From Actinomadura sp. NAK00032 (GTDB taxonomy: Bacteria > Actinomycetota > Actinomycetes > Streptosporangiales > Streptosporangiaceae): a stretch of 64,000 bases of DNA. The position numbers and the translations under genes were made by a program. The stretch covers positions 3,410,001-3,474,000 of the forward strand of contig NZ_CP054932.1 in NCBI RefSeq assembly GCF_013364275.1, read 5' to 3'. Of this stretch, positions 52,101-60,227 are shown piece after piece. The notes beneath the pieces are model-generated. The model did not search any database and had not been told where the DNA came from. It saw nothing but the letters and a program-made list of their open reading frames with translations. Positions within the stretch are counted from its first letter, which is position 1. Each line of letters begins with the position of its first letter.

Positions 52101-54991
52101 CCGGACGGGCCGCCGGCGCCGCCGACCCGGTCGGCCTCGTAGGCCAGCCAGGACGACAGGATCTCGTCGTAGAGGTCGGCGGGGGAGACCGCGCGGCGGG
52201 CCTGCGCGACCGCGCGCAGCCGGTCCTCGGGGAGGTCGGCGATGAACGACAGCATCCGCGGGTTGGCGGTGAGGGCGAGCAGCTCCTCGATGCCCGTGAG
52301 CAGGGTCAGCCGCGCCTCGGCGACGCCCTCGTCCCCGTACCGGTTGACCAGGTAGGAGCGGACCTGCGGGGGCGCGAACTCCTCCAGGCCGAGGACGCGC
52401 CGGTGCGGCAGCACGCCGACCTTCTCGCCGAGGGCCGTCAGCACCTGGGCCTGCGACTTGAAGTGCTGGGTACGGCTCGCCACCACGATCTTGGCCTTGT
52501 CCCGGGCGGCCTGGAGCAGCGTGTCGAGGTGGTCGGCGGCCCGGTCGTAGGTCATCCGCGTCACCAGCTCGTCGAACCCGTCGAACAGCAGCACGATGCG
52601 GCCCTGCCGGAGCATGTAGTGGAACGCCTTGAGGTCGATCAGCTCCTCGCCGTGGTTGGCGAGGTGCGCGGCGACCAGGCCGTCCACGGAGTGGGCCTTG
52701 TCCAGGGCGCGCAGCTCGATGAGGATCGGGATGACGTGCGGCAGGTCCTCGGGGATGCGGCGGGCCAGCTCCCGCAGCGCGAACGTCTTGCCGCGCCCGA
52801 AGTCGCCCAGCAGCAGCAGGAAGCGGCCGTGGTCGGCGGCGAGCAGCCGCAGCATCTCGCCGACGATGTCGTCGCGGACGTCCCCGGCCGGGCGCGTGCC
52901 CTCACCGGGCGTCTGGAAGCGGTCGAGCTCGCGGAAGCGCTGCGGGACGTACAGCGACGGCGGGTACAGCCCGTCGCCGGACAGCCGCCGCGTCTGCGCC
53001 GCCACGTACTCCGACAGGTCGAGCAGGCCCTGGAACTCGGTGAGGCTGCGCACCCGGATGCCGCGCCGCAGCGCGTCCTCGCGCAGCGACCGGGAGGGGG
53101 CGGGCCCCAGGTACACCAGTTCCGAGCCGTGGTCGGCGCCGTCGGCGTGCACGTGCCGGACGAACGCGTCCACGTCGGCCTCGGTCACCTGCCCGACGTG
53201 GGCGCCGATGCGGTACTGCCGGACGAACCCGTCCTCCATGTGGGTGAGCAGCAGGTGGGGCGGGTCGGTACGGCCCTCCTCGCGCGCGGGCGGGGTGATC
53301 CGCCGGATGGTGGCGCGCTCGAACCGCGTCTCGCACGCCTCCGTCAGCCGGTCGAGCAGCAGCGCCGTGGGGTCGTGGACGGGCTCGGCGGCGCCGTTGC
53401 CCACCGGGCCGAGTTCGGGGGCGGGAGGCTCCGGCGGTGCCTCCGCGCGCGGCGGCGGGAACGTCCCCGCGACGCTCTGCCACGACCGTTCGAGCCGTTC
53501 GGGGCCGCGCTGGGCGGCGCGTTCGGGGATCCACCGCTCCATGCCGTCGCGGGTCAGGACGACGGTCTGGTGCCGTCCGGGGCCGAGCGCCGGGACGGAC
53601 GGGGCGCCGCCGCCGAGCAGCGGGACGGCGCCGAGTTCCGACTCCGTCCCCTGGAAGAACACGTTCACGTGGCCGCCGAGCAGCGTCTCCACCGTGTCGG
53701 GGTCGCGCAGCGCCCCGGGCTCACCGGCGACGGGCGTGTGCTCCACCGCGCCCAGGCGCAGCCACCCCTCGCCCTCGAAATGCCGCAGGCGCTCGTTGAA
53801 CCAGGCGGCCTGCGCCTGGCCGACCCGGCCGTAGCGGTCCTCCTCGCGGTGGGTCTGCGGCAGGGTCGAGTTGAGGCCGGCGACCACGACCCGCAGGTCC
53901 GGGACGGGGAACAGCGTCCACGGCTGCGCGCTGTCGAAGATCAGCGCGTCGATGCCCTGGTAGAACTCCTTGAACAGGCCCGCGTAGTGGCGCCATTTCG
54001 GCCAGTACGGCGGCTGCGGCTCGATGTCGTCGGCCTCGCAGCTGGAGAAGTACGCCTGGCACGCGGCGCGGGTGACGTCGTGGGTGCCGGGCACGATCAC
54101 GACGCGCTGCGCCTCCAGGCCGAGCAGCGCCCGCAGGCTGGTCAGGAACGACAGCGCCTCGGCGAACTCCCGGCGGCTGCCCGAGTGGGTGAGGTTGCCG
54201 GTGACGACGAGCAGGTCGGGGCGCGGCACGCCGGAGTCGGCGAGCCGGGTCACGTCGCTCCAGACGCGGTCCTGCAGCTCGGCGGCGGTCGTCGGCTCGC
54301 CGGGGTCGGCGAGCGTCCGGCCGAACCGGGGCCCCGACACGTGCAGCACGCTGAGCCGCTCGCGGGGCTCGGGCCCGCCGCCCGCGGCCGGGAACGCCGG
54401 GGCCGCCGCAGGCGCCCGTCGGGCCGGGCGGTCCCCGGCCGGCTCCTGCGGGCCCTCAGCCTCCTCCAGGCGGCCCGGCAGGACGCCGCCGCCGTTCGGT
54501 GCGGGCGGGCCGCCGCCGGGGAAGCCGGGGCCGTCCAGGGGCCGCGCGTGCCCGGCGAGGGCCTCCCGGATGCGCCGCATCAGCAGCCCGCGCGCCGCGT
54601 CGGGGTCGTCGACGCCGACCAGGTCCACGTAGGTGATCGTGGACAGCAGCCCGTCGATCGGGCAGTCCTCGATCCGGACCGTGACGAGCTTGCGGGCCGG
54701 GTCGTCCGGGTCGGCCCGCAGCGCCGCCATCCACTCCAGCCGCCCGTACCGGGACCGCAGGTAGTTGCGCGACAGCACCGCCACCACGGCCTTGGCCTCC
54801 GACAGGCCGCGGTCCATGTAGTCGATGAAGTTCGTCCCGGGCACGAAGTCCCACGCCTGCATCATCGTCCGGTGCCCGGCGGCCTCCAGCTGCCAGGCGA
54901 TCCAGGCCGCCCACCGCTCGTCCGCGGGGGAGTAGCTGATGAAGAAGTCGGTCGGACGCTCCTGCCTGGGGTGGCCGCCGGGGGGTGTCAT
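49154..54991 (-). CDS. TIR - pseudo-phosphoesterase - NACHT - pentapeptide - WD40 protein
   Basis: This 1945-residue multidomain protein is of the STAND/defence type. Residues 13-145 form a TIR domain (FFISYSPADERWAAWIAWQL; Glu86 at the catalytic position). Residues 210-480 match a calcineurin-like phosphoesterase, but nearly every metal ligand is replaced. Residues 540-690 form an alpha/beta domain of uncertain type. Residues 700-960 are NACHT, with Walker A GDFGRGKT (729-736) and Walker B LLFDGFDEL (Asp804, Asp807, Glu808). Residues 1117-1216 are pentapeptide repeats. From about 1262 to 1900 there are 15 WD40 repeats, followed by a conserved-looking tail (FEPGELDPYLPE). The architecture suggests ligand sensing by the propeller, NACHT oligomerisation and TIR NADase output. 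The ATG is preceded by a GATACT -10-like box at six bases. There is no accessory partner next to it. Confidence 0.92.
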   Translation of the reverse strand: MTPPGGHPRQERPTDFFISYSPADERWAAWIAWQLEAAGHRTMMQAWDFVPGTNFIDYMDRGLSEAKAVVAVLSRNYLRSRYGRLEWMAALRADPDDPARKLVTVRIEDCPIDGLLSTITYVDLVGVDDPDAARGLLMRRIREALAGHARPLDGPGFPGGGPPAPNGGGVLPGRLEEAEGPQEPAGDRPARRAPAAAPAFPAAGGGPEPRERLSVLHVSGPRFGRTLADPGEPTTAAELQDRVWSDVTRLADSGVPRPDLLVVTGNLTHSGSRREFAEALSFLTSLRALLGLEAQRVVIVPGTHDVTRAACQAYFSSCEADDIEPQPPYWPKWRHYAGLFKEFYQGIDALIFDSAQPWTLFPVPDLRVVVAGLNSTLPQTHREEDRYGRVGQAQAAWFNERLRHFEGEGWLRLGAVEHTPVAGEPGALRDPDTVETLLGGHVNVFFQGTESELGAVPLLGGGAPSVPALGPGRHQTVVLTRDGMERWIPERAAQRGPERLERSWQSVAGTFPPPRAEAPPEPPAPELGPVGNGAAEPVHDPTALLLDRLTEACETRFERATIRRITPPAREEGRTDPPHLLLTHMEDGFVRQYRIGAHVGQVTEADVDAFVRHVHADGADHGSELVYLGPAPSRSLREDALRRGIRVRSLTEFQGLLDLSEYVAAQTRRLSGDGLYPPSLYVPQRFRELDRFQTPGEGTRPAGDVRDDIVGEMLRLLAADHGRFLLLLGDFGRGKTFALRELARRIPEDLPHVIPILIELRALDKAHSVDGLVAAHLANHGEELIDLKAFHYMLRQGRIVLLFDGFDELVTRMTYDRAADHLDTLLQAARDKAKIVVASRTQHFKSQAQVLTALGEKVGVLPHRRVLGLEEFAPPQVRSYLVNRYGDEGVAEARLTLLTGIEELLALTANPRMLSFIADLPEDRLRAVAQARRAVSPADLYDEILSSWLAYEADRVGGAGGPSGLKTDDMWRAVGTLALRLWEGDEQFLSLAELADVADALTGLAGGRMSPHQVTHAVGAGSLLVRTDDGLFGFIHASVMEWLVARHIAAEFAAGAAGAAPAALGRRAMTQLTVDFLCDLADPRACQEWAAGVLADPGAGDTARANAIRVTTRLRTPARTDLRGARLQGEDLSYRDLQEVDLTGADLTDAQLVGANLSRAVLRDATLAGARLDEARLTGADLRGADLSRARLARADLRDAAVDGSRWTRAALVDAVLPDRIAAAPELREAAIAPGRPIDIQIAPPAVGVPYGFHFATSRLPQPLAYSPGGSVVAVGSEDGGVLICDAVTGTPLRTLQGHTDRAYAVVFDSGGNLLATGSADGTVRIWDLATGHTAHTLPVHPEGVWPVVLGGRAPSGADLLAAGDAGGTVRVWDTATGALLHELAGHTAPVYTAVFDPAGSLMVTGDAGGTLRVWDLAAGTLRRELTGHSGAVFRAAFHPDGSLLAAGDEAGVVRLWDIRTGEIGQELLGHTGRVYAIAFHPDGDLLVTGDTDGSVRLWSGGRQRAVLSGHGGGIYQAAFSPDGGRLATADSAGSVRLWDPATGRQRLELAGHRGAVWPFAFRPDGAQLATSSNDGTARLWDAETGQCRVVLRGHGRRVTGVAFSPDGGLLASSGNDGLVRLWDPRSGRMVRELRGVADNLTSAAFSTRDSQLATATNDGGVHLWQAGTGTFERELNVETDHVWAQAFAPAGDVLATANDDDTVRLWYWTTGRETVTLADHRGRVRSIDFHPGGALLATGCDDGAVRLWHPRTGELTAALRGHTDRVYRVAFAPSGDTLASASNDGTARLWDSSTGENLHTLTGHTGRLWTAAFHPSGTMLATAGDDMVVRLWDPATGRPLHTLTGHTRRVWSAAFSPDGALLATAGDDGAIILWDVTDRDAPARRATLLGLAEGWAALAPDGRYKWEGNATAEFWYAVGMCRFEPGELDPYLPEVHRLPLDAPF

Positions 54992-55059
54992 GCCGCCAGT
55001 ATCGCGCGGCGGCCGGACGAAATCAGGGTCCGTGCCGCGGTCCGCGCGCCTATGGGATC

Positions 55060-56292
55060 ATGGCGGCCGTGCAGCCCCCGATGGAGACCCTGCGCCGCGC
55101 CGCCGGCTCCCTGGGCGTCCTGGACTGGATCCGCGTCGGCGTCCTCGCGGCGGGGCTGGTGTTCGTCGCCACCGGCCTGCTGCCCGCCGGCACGGCGCGG
55201 GCCAGCATCGGACGGATCGCGCCGCTGCTGCTGTTCCTGTTCAGCGTCATCGTCCTGGCGGAGCTGACCAAGGAGGCCGGGGTCTTCGACGCGATCGCCC
55301 AGCGGATGGCGAAGGCCGGGCGGGGCAACTATGCCGCGCTGTTCCTGCTGTGCGTGGCGTTCGCGTCCCTCACCACGATCTTCCTGAACCTGGACACGAC
55401 CGCCGTACTGCTGACCCCGGTGATGCTGGCGCTGGCGGCGCGCGCGCGGATCGCGACCCTTCCACTGGCGATGACGACGGTGTGGCTGGCCAACACCGCG
55501 AGCCTGCTGCTGCCGGTGTCGAACCTGACGAACCTGCTCGCCGCCGACCGGGTGGCGCTGGAGACCCGCGCGTTCGCGGCGCGCATGTGGGCGCCGCAGC
55601 TCGCGGTCCTCGCCGTCACCATGGCGCTGCTGTGGGCGTTCTACTGGCGCCGCCGCATGCGCGGTGAGGACTCCTACGACCCGCCCGCACCCGCGCCCGT
55701 CCGCGACCGGGTGCTGTTCTCCGCCACCGGGGCCGCGTGCCTGCTGTTCATCGCCGCGATCCTCGCGGGCGTGCACACCGGGATCCAGCTGGGCGTCGCC
55801 GCGACCGTGGCCGCCGCCGTGGCTGTCGCCGCCTTCGCCGTCCGCGACCGGTCGGCGCTGCGCCCGTCCCTCATCCCGTGGCAGCTGATGGTGTTCGTCA
55901 CCGGGCTGTTCCTGGTCGTCCCCACGCTGGAGCGGTTCGGGCTGGACGACGCCATGCGCGCCTTCGTCGGCCATGACGGTGACGCCCTGGGCGCCTTCCG
56001 GGCGGCGTTCTCCGGTGCCGGGCTGTCGAACGTCCTCAACAACCTGCCCGCGTATGTGGCGGGGGAGTCGGCCGTACCGGCGTCCAACAAGGACCAGCTG
56101 CTCTCCCTGCTCGTCGGGACGAACGTGGGGCCCGTCATCACCCCGTGGGGTTCGCTCGCCACGCTGCTGTGGTTCGAGTGGTGCCGCCGGTGGGACGTCC
56201 GCGTCCCCATCCGCAAGTTCGTCTGGACCGGAGCTGTGCTGGCCGTGCTGGGATGCGCGGCGTCGGTCGGGGCGCTGCTGCTGACCCGCTGA
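55060..56292 (+). CDS. SLC13/ArsB-NhaD-type membrane permease
   Basis: This polytopic protein of about 410 residues has ten to eleven membrane helices of the ion-transporter superfamily. It shows two re-entrant-type loops with TTIFLNLDTTAVLLTPV and SNVLNNLPAYVAG, the paired Asn/Asp/Pro motifs of SLC13, ArsB and NhaD carriers. The substrate (dicarboxylate, arsenite, Na+/H+) is not decided by sequence; the absence of ars genes argues against arsenite. ATG 55060 or GTG 55069 are the likely starts. It is divergent from the TIR-NACHT gene (68 bases between starts) and convergent with the IMPase-like gene. Confidence 0.88.
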   Translation: MAAVQPPMETLRRAAGSLGVLDWIRVGVLAAGLVFVATGLLPAGTARASIGRIAPLLLFLFSVIVLAELTKEAGVFDAIAQRMAKAGRGNYAALFLLCVAFASLTTIFLNLDTTAVLLTPVMLALAARARIATLPLAMTTVWLANTASLLLPVSNLTNLLAADRVALETRAFAARMWAPQLAVLAVTMALLWAFYWRRRMRGEDSYDPPAPAPVRDRVLFSATGAACLLFIAAILAGVHTGIQLGVAATVAAAVAVAAFAVRDRSALRPSLIPWQLMVFVTGLFLVVPTLERFGLDDAMRAFVGHDGDALGAFRAAFSGAGLSNVLNNLPAYVAGESAVPASNKDQLLSLLVGTNVGPVITPWGSLATLLWFEWCRRWDVRVPIRKFVWTGAVLAVLGCAASVGALLLTR

Positions 56293-56321
56293 GGCCGCGC
56301 CCGACCTGGGTGACGGTGGGC

Positions 56322-57206
56322 CTAGAAGGCGGTGTGGAAGCGGCCGTCGGGACGGGCTATGCGCGTGGTGGTCTCCAGGAGGCGGTCCAGGAGGTCCGGG
56401 CGCGCGGCCACGAAGCTCAGCTCGGACGCCGGGCGGTCGATGCCCAGCTCGTAGGGGAGGCCGTCCAGGCGGCGCAGCTCCGCGCCGGCCTCCGCGGCCA
56501 GGATCGCCCCGGCGGGCAGGTCCACGATCTCGGGCAGGTAGCCCACGATGCCGTCGATGTCGCCGCGGGCGAGCATCGTCCAGGCCACCAGCGGCGCCCA
56601 CAGCTGCAGCATGCGCGCGCACCGCTTCTCCACGGCCGCGCGCAGGGCGAACGCCGCGGGATCGTCCGACGTGACCTGGTGACCTTGCGTCCACGCCAGG
56701 ACGGGGTTCTCCTCGCGTCCGGGGCGCGGGCGGTCGGGCAGCCTCAGCTGTGCGCTGTCCGGGCCCAGGGTGCCCCGTCCCCTCACCGCAGACCACGTCC
56801 GGCCCGAGACGGGGTCGTGGACGACCCCCAAGACCGGCTCGGCGCGCGCGCACAACGCCAGCCCCACCGCGTACACGGGCATGCCGATCGCCACGTTGTT
56901 GGTGCCGTCGAGGGGGTCGACGAGCCAGACCATCTCCTCGCCGGGCGCCCCGTCGAGGACGCCGGCCTCCTCCGCGATGATGCGGTGCCGCGGATACGCG
57001 GCCCGCAGCCGGCCGACGATCAGCTCCTCGGCCGCCGTGTCCAGCGCGGTCACCACGTCCCCGCCGGTGCCCTTCGGCCGGACGTCCAGGGGACCGGCCA
57101 TGCCGGCGCTCAGCAGGGCGCCCGCGGCCTCGGCGGCCTCCACCGCCACCCGGCGGGCCGCGGAGAGATCGACCGGAAGGGCCTCGGGCGGGGTCGTGGA
57201 TCTCAT
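56322..57206 (-). CDS. Inositol monophosphatase-family protein
   Basis: This 294-residue member of the Mg-dependent, Li-sensitive phosphatase fold carries the metal site WLVDPLDGTNN (Asp97, Asp100) and IIAEEAG (Glu79/80). The second motif reads PEIVDLPAGAILAAEAGA, close to the family WDxAAG but without Trp. Substrates could be inositol, histidinol or adenosine bisphosphates. It is the last gene of a three-gene minus-strand operon, 31 bases after the cupin gene. Confidence 0.92.
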   Translation of the reverse strand: MRSTTPPEALPVDLSAARRVAVEAAEAAGALLSAGMAGPLDVRPKGTGGDVVTALDTAAEELIVGRLRAAYPRHRIIAEEAGVLDGAPGEEMVWLVDPLDGTNNVAIGMPVYAVGLALCARAEPVLGVVHDPVSGRTWSAVRGRGTLGPDSAQLRLPDRPRPGREENPVLAWTQGHQVTSDDPAAFALRAAVEKRCARMLQLWAPLVAWTMLARGDIDGIVGYLPEIVDLPAGAILAAEAGAELRRLDGLPYELGIDRPASELSFVAARPDLLDRLLETTTRIARPDGRFHTAF

Positions 57207-57237
57207 CGGGCCTCTCCAGTCGGGGTCCGGCGGCGGC

Positions 57238-57918
57238 CTACCGGCGCGCCGAGCAGTGGGCGGCGGCGATCCTGCGCGCGGAGCGGCGCAGGGCGCGCTC
57301 GGTGTCGGCCTGGTCGGAGCGCGACCTGTGCACGCGGTGCGTGGGCGTGCCGAAGGGGCCGAGGGACAGGTCGCCGCCGCCCGGCGTGTGCCGGCCCAGG
57401 GCGACCGTGGCCGCGTCGCTGCCCCCCTCGATGAGCGTGCTGTGGAACACCCCCGCCGGCAGGGTGTACGACTCGCCCGTCCGGTGCGCGGTGGAGCGGC
57501 CGGGGAGGCAGTGCACGGCGCGCCCCGTCGCCCTGAGCTCGTCCACGTCGCCGCGGCTCAGGACCTCGAACACCTGCTGCGGCGCCCGTCCGGCGGCCTC
57601 CTCCACGTCCACCCGCACGTTGCGCACCGTCCCGTACAGGACGAAGCTCAGCAGCTCCCAGCTGTGGCAGTGCACCGGCGACGTCGTGAACGGGGCCGGC
57701 CGCACCTCGGGCGTCCAGATGTGCAGGCACACGCCGAGGTCGCCGCTGCGCTCCACCGGCAGGCACAGGAAGCCCAGCGGATGCCGCACCGCCCGGACCG
57801 GCGGCGCGCCCGCGGCCAGGCCGTCGAGGATCTCCGCCAGGACGCCGCCCGCCCACGCCGGCAGCGTCCGCGCCGCGGTCCCGGCGCGGATCTGCGCGCT
57901 GATCTCCTCGTACCTCAC
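57238..57918 (-). CDS. Cupin-like protein of unknown function
   Basis: This 226-residue protein has a cupin-type beta-barrel: PVHCHSWELLSFVLYGTV carries a His-x-His pair and a following glutamate in the position of cupin motif 1, and LPAGVFHSTLIEGG resembles motif 2 with one histidine. The N-terminal 50 residues are helical, the C-terminus basic. It could be a metal-dependent dioxygenase or isomerase; I cannot choose. The GTG start lies 10 bases after the upstream stop, so it is the middle gene of the operon. Confidence 0.75.
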   Translation of the reverse strand: MRYEEISAQIRAGTAARTLPAWAGGVLAEILDGLAAGAPPVRAVRHPLGFLCLPVERSGDLGVCLHIWTPEVRPAPFTTSPVHCHSWELLSFVLYGTVRNVRVDVEEAAGRAPQQVFEVLSRGDVDELRATGRAVHCLPGRSTAHRTGESYTLPAGVFHSTLIEGGSDAATVALGRHTPGGGDLSLGPFGTPTHRVHRSRSDQADTERALRRSARRIAAAHCSARR

Positions 57919-57928
57919 CGCCGCGGCC

Positions 57929-58942
57929 TCACTCGTAGGGGTCCTTCGGCCGCAGCGCCTTGCGGATGATGTCGATGACGTCCCGGTCGGTGTAGCCGTG
58001 CGCGAGTTCGATGCCGGTCACCTCGAAGAGCTTGCGGACCTCCTCGACGGTCGGCTCCTCGTCCAGCGGCGCCAGCCTCGCCTGCTCCACCGGGACGCGG
58101 CGCGCCTGGTCCAGGCTGGTCTGCAGCTCCGCGCTCACCCAGCTGTAGTAGAACTTCGCGTTGTCGACCACCAGCGCCTCACCGCGCGGATCGTCGCGGG
58201 TCACCACCAGGCGGGACGCGGCCAGGTCGTAGCGCAGCGTCGTCATGGTCTGCGCCAGGCCGATGTCGATGTCGAGCATGGCGAACCGCTGCTTGTGCCA
58301 GCACGCCGCCAGGATCGTCGCGTACGCCTCCTTGCGGGTGCGCTCCAGCGTCCACGGCTCGCCCGTCGCGTCGGGGCCGTCCGACACCGAGCGGCGGTGC
58401 CGCGCGTACGCCTCGCAGACCTCCACGTTGGTGGGGTCGAGGATCTCCATCCGGAACAGCAGCGTGCGCCGCTCGCGGCGCGCCGCCGCCACGCACTCGG
58501 GCAGCGTCCGCGCGCGGATGTAGGTGCCGGTGCCGCCCTTGAAGAACCAGCGGTCGGTGTCGCGGCGGGCCTCCGCCAGGACCTGCGCCACCTGCGCCCC
58601 GCTGATCACCCGGACGACCGTGCTCTCGTCCAGCGCGCGCCGGGTGTCGGACAGGACGCCCTCGAACCCCTGGATATGGGTCAGCTTGTCGCTCAGCTCA
58701 CCGAGGGTCACCGACGACGACCGCAGCGTGTCGCGGACCTCCAGCTCGACGGGGATGCGCCGCCCCCGGTCCCGCAGCATCGACGTCGCCAGCAGGCCGA
58801 TCACCGCGAGGATCCCGCTGTTGGTGATCTCGTCCTCGTTCGGCAGGTTCACGCCGAGCCCCAGCACCGCGACCACGATCGCCAGCACCAGCGCGATCAC
58901 CGCGTCGGCGTTCTTCCCGAGCCAGTTGGCGAATCGGGTCAT
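57929..58942 (-). CDS. Membrane-anchored protein of an uncharacterised actinobacterial family
   Basis: This protein of about 337 residues has two N-terminal membrane helices (about 9-33 and 43-58) and a cytoplasmic alpha/beta domain. The domain contains TDRWFFKGGTGTYIRARTLP, RMEILDPTNVEVCEAYARHR and a second RYDLAASRLVVTRDDP segment. I have seen the pattern (WxxKGGTGxYxRxxTLP, later ILDPTN) in many actinobacterial proteins without assigned function. It recalls, but does not match, phosphatidyltransferase/PLD-type sensors. ATG 58942 was preferred; ATG 58978 in frame is possible. It is the first gene of the operon with the cupin and IMPase-like proteins. Confidence 0.7.
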   Translation of the reverse strand: MTRFANWLGKNADAVIALVLAIVVAVLGLGVNLPNEDEITNSGILAVIGLLATSMLRDRGRRIPVELEVRDTLRSSSVTLGELSDKLTHIQGFEGVLSDTRRALDESTVVRVISGAQVAQVLAEARRDTDRWFFKGGTGTYIRARTLPECVAAARRERRTLLFRMEILDPTNVEVCEAYARHRRSVSDGPDATGEPWTLERTRKEAYATILAACWHKQRFAMLDIDIGLAQTMTTLRYDLAASRLVVTRDDPRGEALVVDNAKFYYSWVSAELQTSLDQARRVPVEQARLAPLDEEPTVEEVRKLFEVTGIELAHGYTDRDVIDIIRKALRPKDPYE

Positions 58943-59063
58943 GTTCCGGTCGCACCCCGTCCTAGTCGGCGCCGTCATCGTAACCACAGCGCCCGGAGCA
59001 CGGAAAAGCTCCGCAGGTTAGGGGTTCGGTGACTCGCGCGACCGGGTGTCCTTCCGGTCGCCA

Positions 59064-59069
59064 TAGACT
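59064..59069 (+). promoter_or_regulatory. -10 box TAGACT, leaderless start
   Basis: Ends six bases before the ATG at 59076. Confidence 0.5.
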
Positions 59070-59075
59070 CATCGC

Positions 59076-60227
59076 ATGCGCGTGCGGGGCTGGTGGACGG
59101 GGTCGTGGCCGACCCGGCGCTCCCGCGCGCTCGACATCTTCCTCGCCGTGACCCTGGCCTGCGGCGACAGCGTGTTCCTGTGGTTCGCCGACCAGCGGTT
59201 CTGGCTGCCGCCGTCCGCGGTGTCGGCGTGCAGCGTCGTCCTCGGCCTGTCGCTGGTCGTGCGGCGCTCCCATCCCGTCGGCCTCGCCCTGTTCGCGGTC
59301 GTCTTCTCGACGGTCACCGGGGCGGGCGCCTTCGCCGGCCTGGTCATCCTGTACTCGCTCGCCGCGTACACGTCGTCGCGCCGGACGGTCCTGACGATCG
59401 CCGTCGTCGGCTACATCGCCGGGCTGGCGTTCCCGGGCCCGACGGCGAAAACCGAGAACTTCATCGCGCAGGCCGTCTTCGGCATCGCGTTCATCGCCGT
59501 CCCCGTCCTGCTCGGCCTCTACATGGGGGCGCGCAAGCAGCTGCTGGCGTCGCTCCAGGAACGTACCGCCAGGCTCGAACGCGAACAGCACCTCCTCGCA
59601 GAGCGCGCGCGGGGCGAGGAGCGCACCCGCATCGCGCGGGAGATGCACGACGTGGTCGCCAACCGCATCAGCGTCATCGTCGTGCACGCCGGCGCCCTCA
59701 AGGCGATCGCCAGCCGCGACCCCGTCCGGGCCGCCGAGACCGCGGCCGTGATCGGCGACATGGGGCGGCAGGCCCTGGAGGAGCTCCGCCACGTCGTCGG
59801 CGTCCTGCGGCAGGGCGAGGAGGCCCTCCCGCAGGAGGCGGTGACGCTCGCCCACGTCCGCGAGCTGGTCGGCCAGTCCGGCGCCGCCGGGCTCCGCGTC
59901 GACCTGGCGGTCCGCGGCGAGGAGCGGCCGATGCCGATCGCCGTCGGGCGGACGGTGTACCGCCTCGTCCAGGAGGCCCTCACCAACGTCCACAAGCACG
60001 CCGGGGCCGCCGACACCCGCGTCGACCTGGGGCTGCTGCCCGAGGCGATCGAGGTGGAGATCGTCAACGCCCCGCCCACCGCCGGGCCCGAGCACCGGCT
60101 GCCGAGCGGCGGCAACGGCCTGGTCGGGCTGCGCGAGCGGGTCACCGCGCTCGGCGGCAGCTTCGAGGCCGGGCCCCACGGCGGCGGCTACGCCGTCCAG
60201 GCGCGGATCCCGCTGCCCGCCTCCTGA
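59076..60227 (+). CDS. Sensor histidine kinase (HisKA_3/DesK type)
   Basis: This 383-residue protein has five or six membrane helices (20-150), a short coiled linker (155-180), a HisKA_3 dimerisation domain with His191 in AREMHDVVANRISVIVVHA, and an ATPase domain with N-box VQEALTNVHKHA and G-box GGNGLVGLRERV. It should phosphorylate a NarL/FixJ-type regulator. No such regulator is adjacent, as the next gene is uvrB. There is no large extracellular sensor, so a membrane-state signal is plausible. Confidence 0.93.
   Translation: MRVRGWWTGSWPTRRSRALDIFLAVTLACGDSVFLWFADQRFWLPPSAVSACSVVLGLSLVVRRSHPVGLALFAVVFSTVTGAGAFAGLVILYSLAAYTSSRRTVLTIAVVGYIAGLAFPGPTAKTENFIAQAVFGIAFIAVPVLLGLYMGARKQLLASLQERTARLEREQHLLAERARGEERTRIAREMHDVVANRISVIVVHAGALKAIASRDPVRAAETAAVIGDMGRQALEELRHVVGVLRQGEEALPQEAVTLAHVRELVGQSGAAGLRVDLAVRGEERPMPIAVGRTVYRLVQEALTNVHKHAGAADTRVDLGLLPEAIEVEIVNAPPTAGPEHRLPSGGNGLVGLRERVTALGGSFEAGPHGGGYAVQARIPLPAS

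Noticed and set aside
49004..55267. A plus-strand open frame of over 2000 codons opposite the TIR-NACHT gene
   Set aside because: It mirrors the GC-rich codon pattern of the real gene, has no domain signature and is full of low-complexity Arg/Gly/Val/Gln sequence; a typical antisense shadow.
55060..56292. Arsenite efflux pump ArsB
   Set aside because: The fold is shared, but there are no ars regulator or reductase genes nearby, so a general SLC13-type name is safer.
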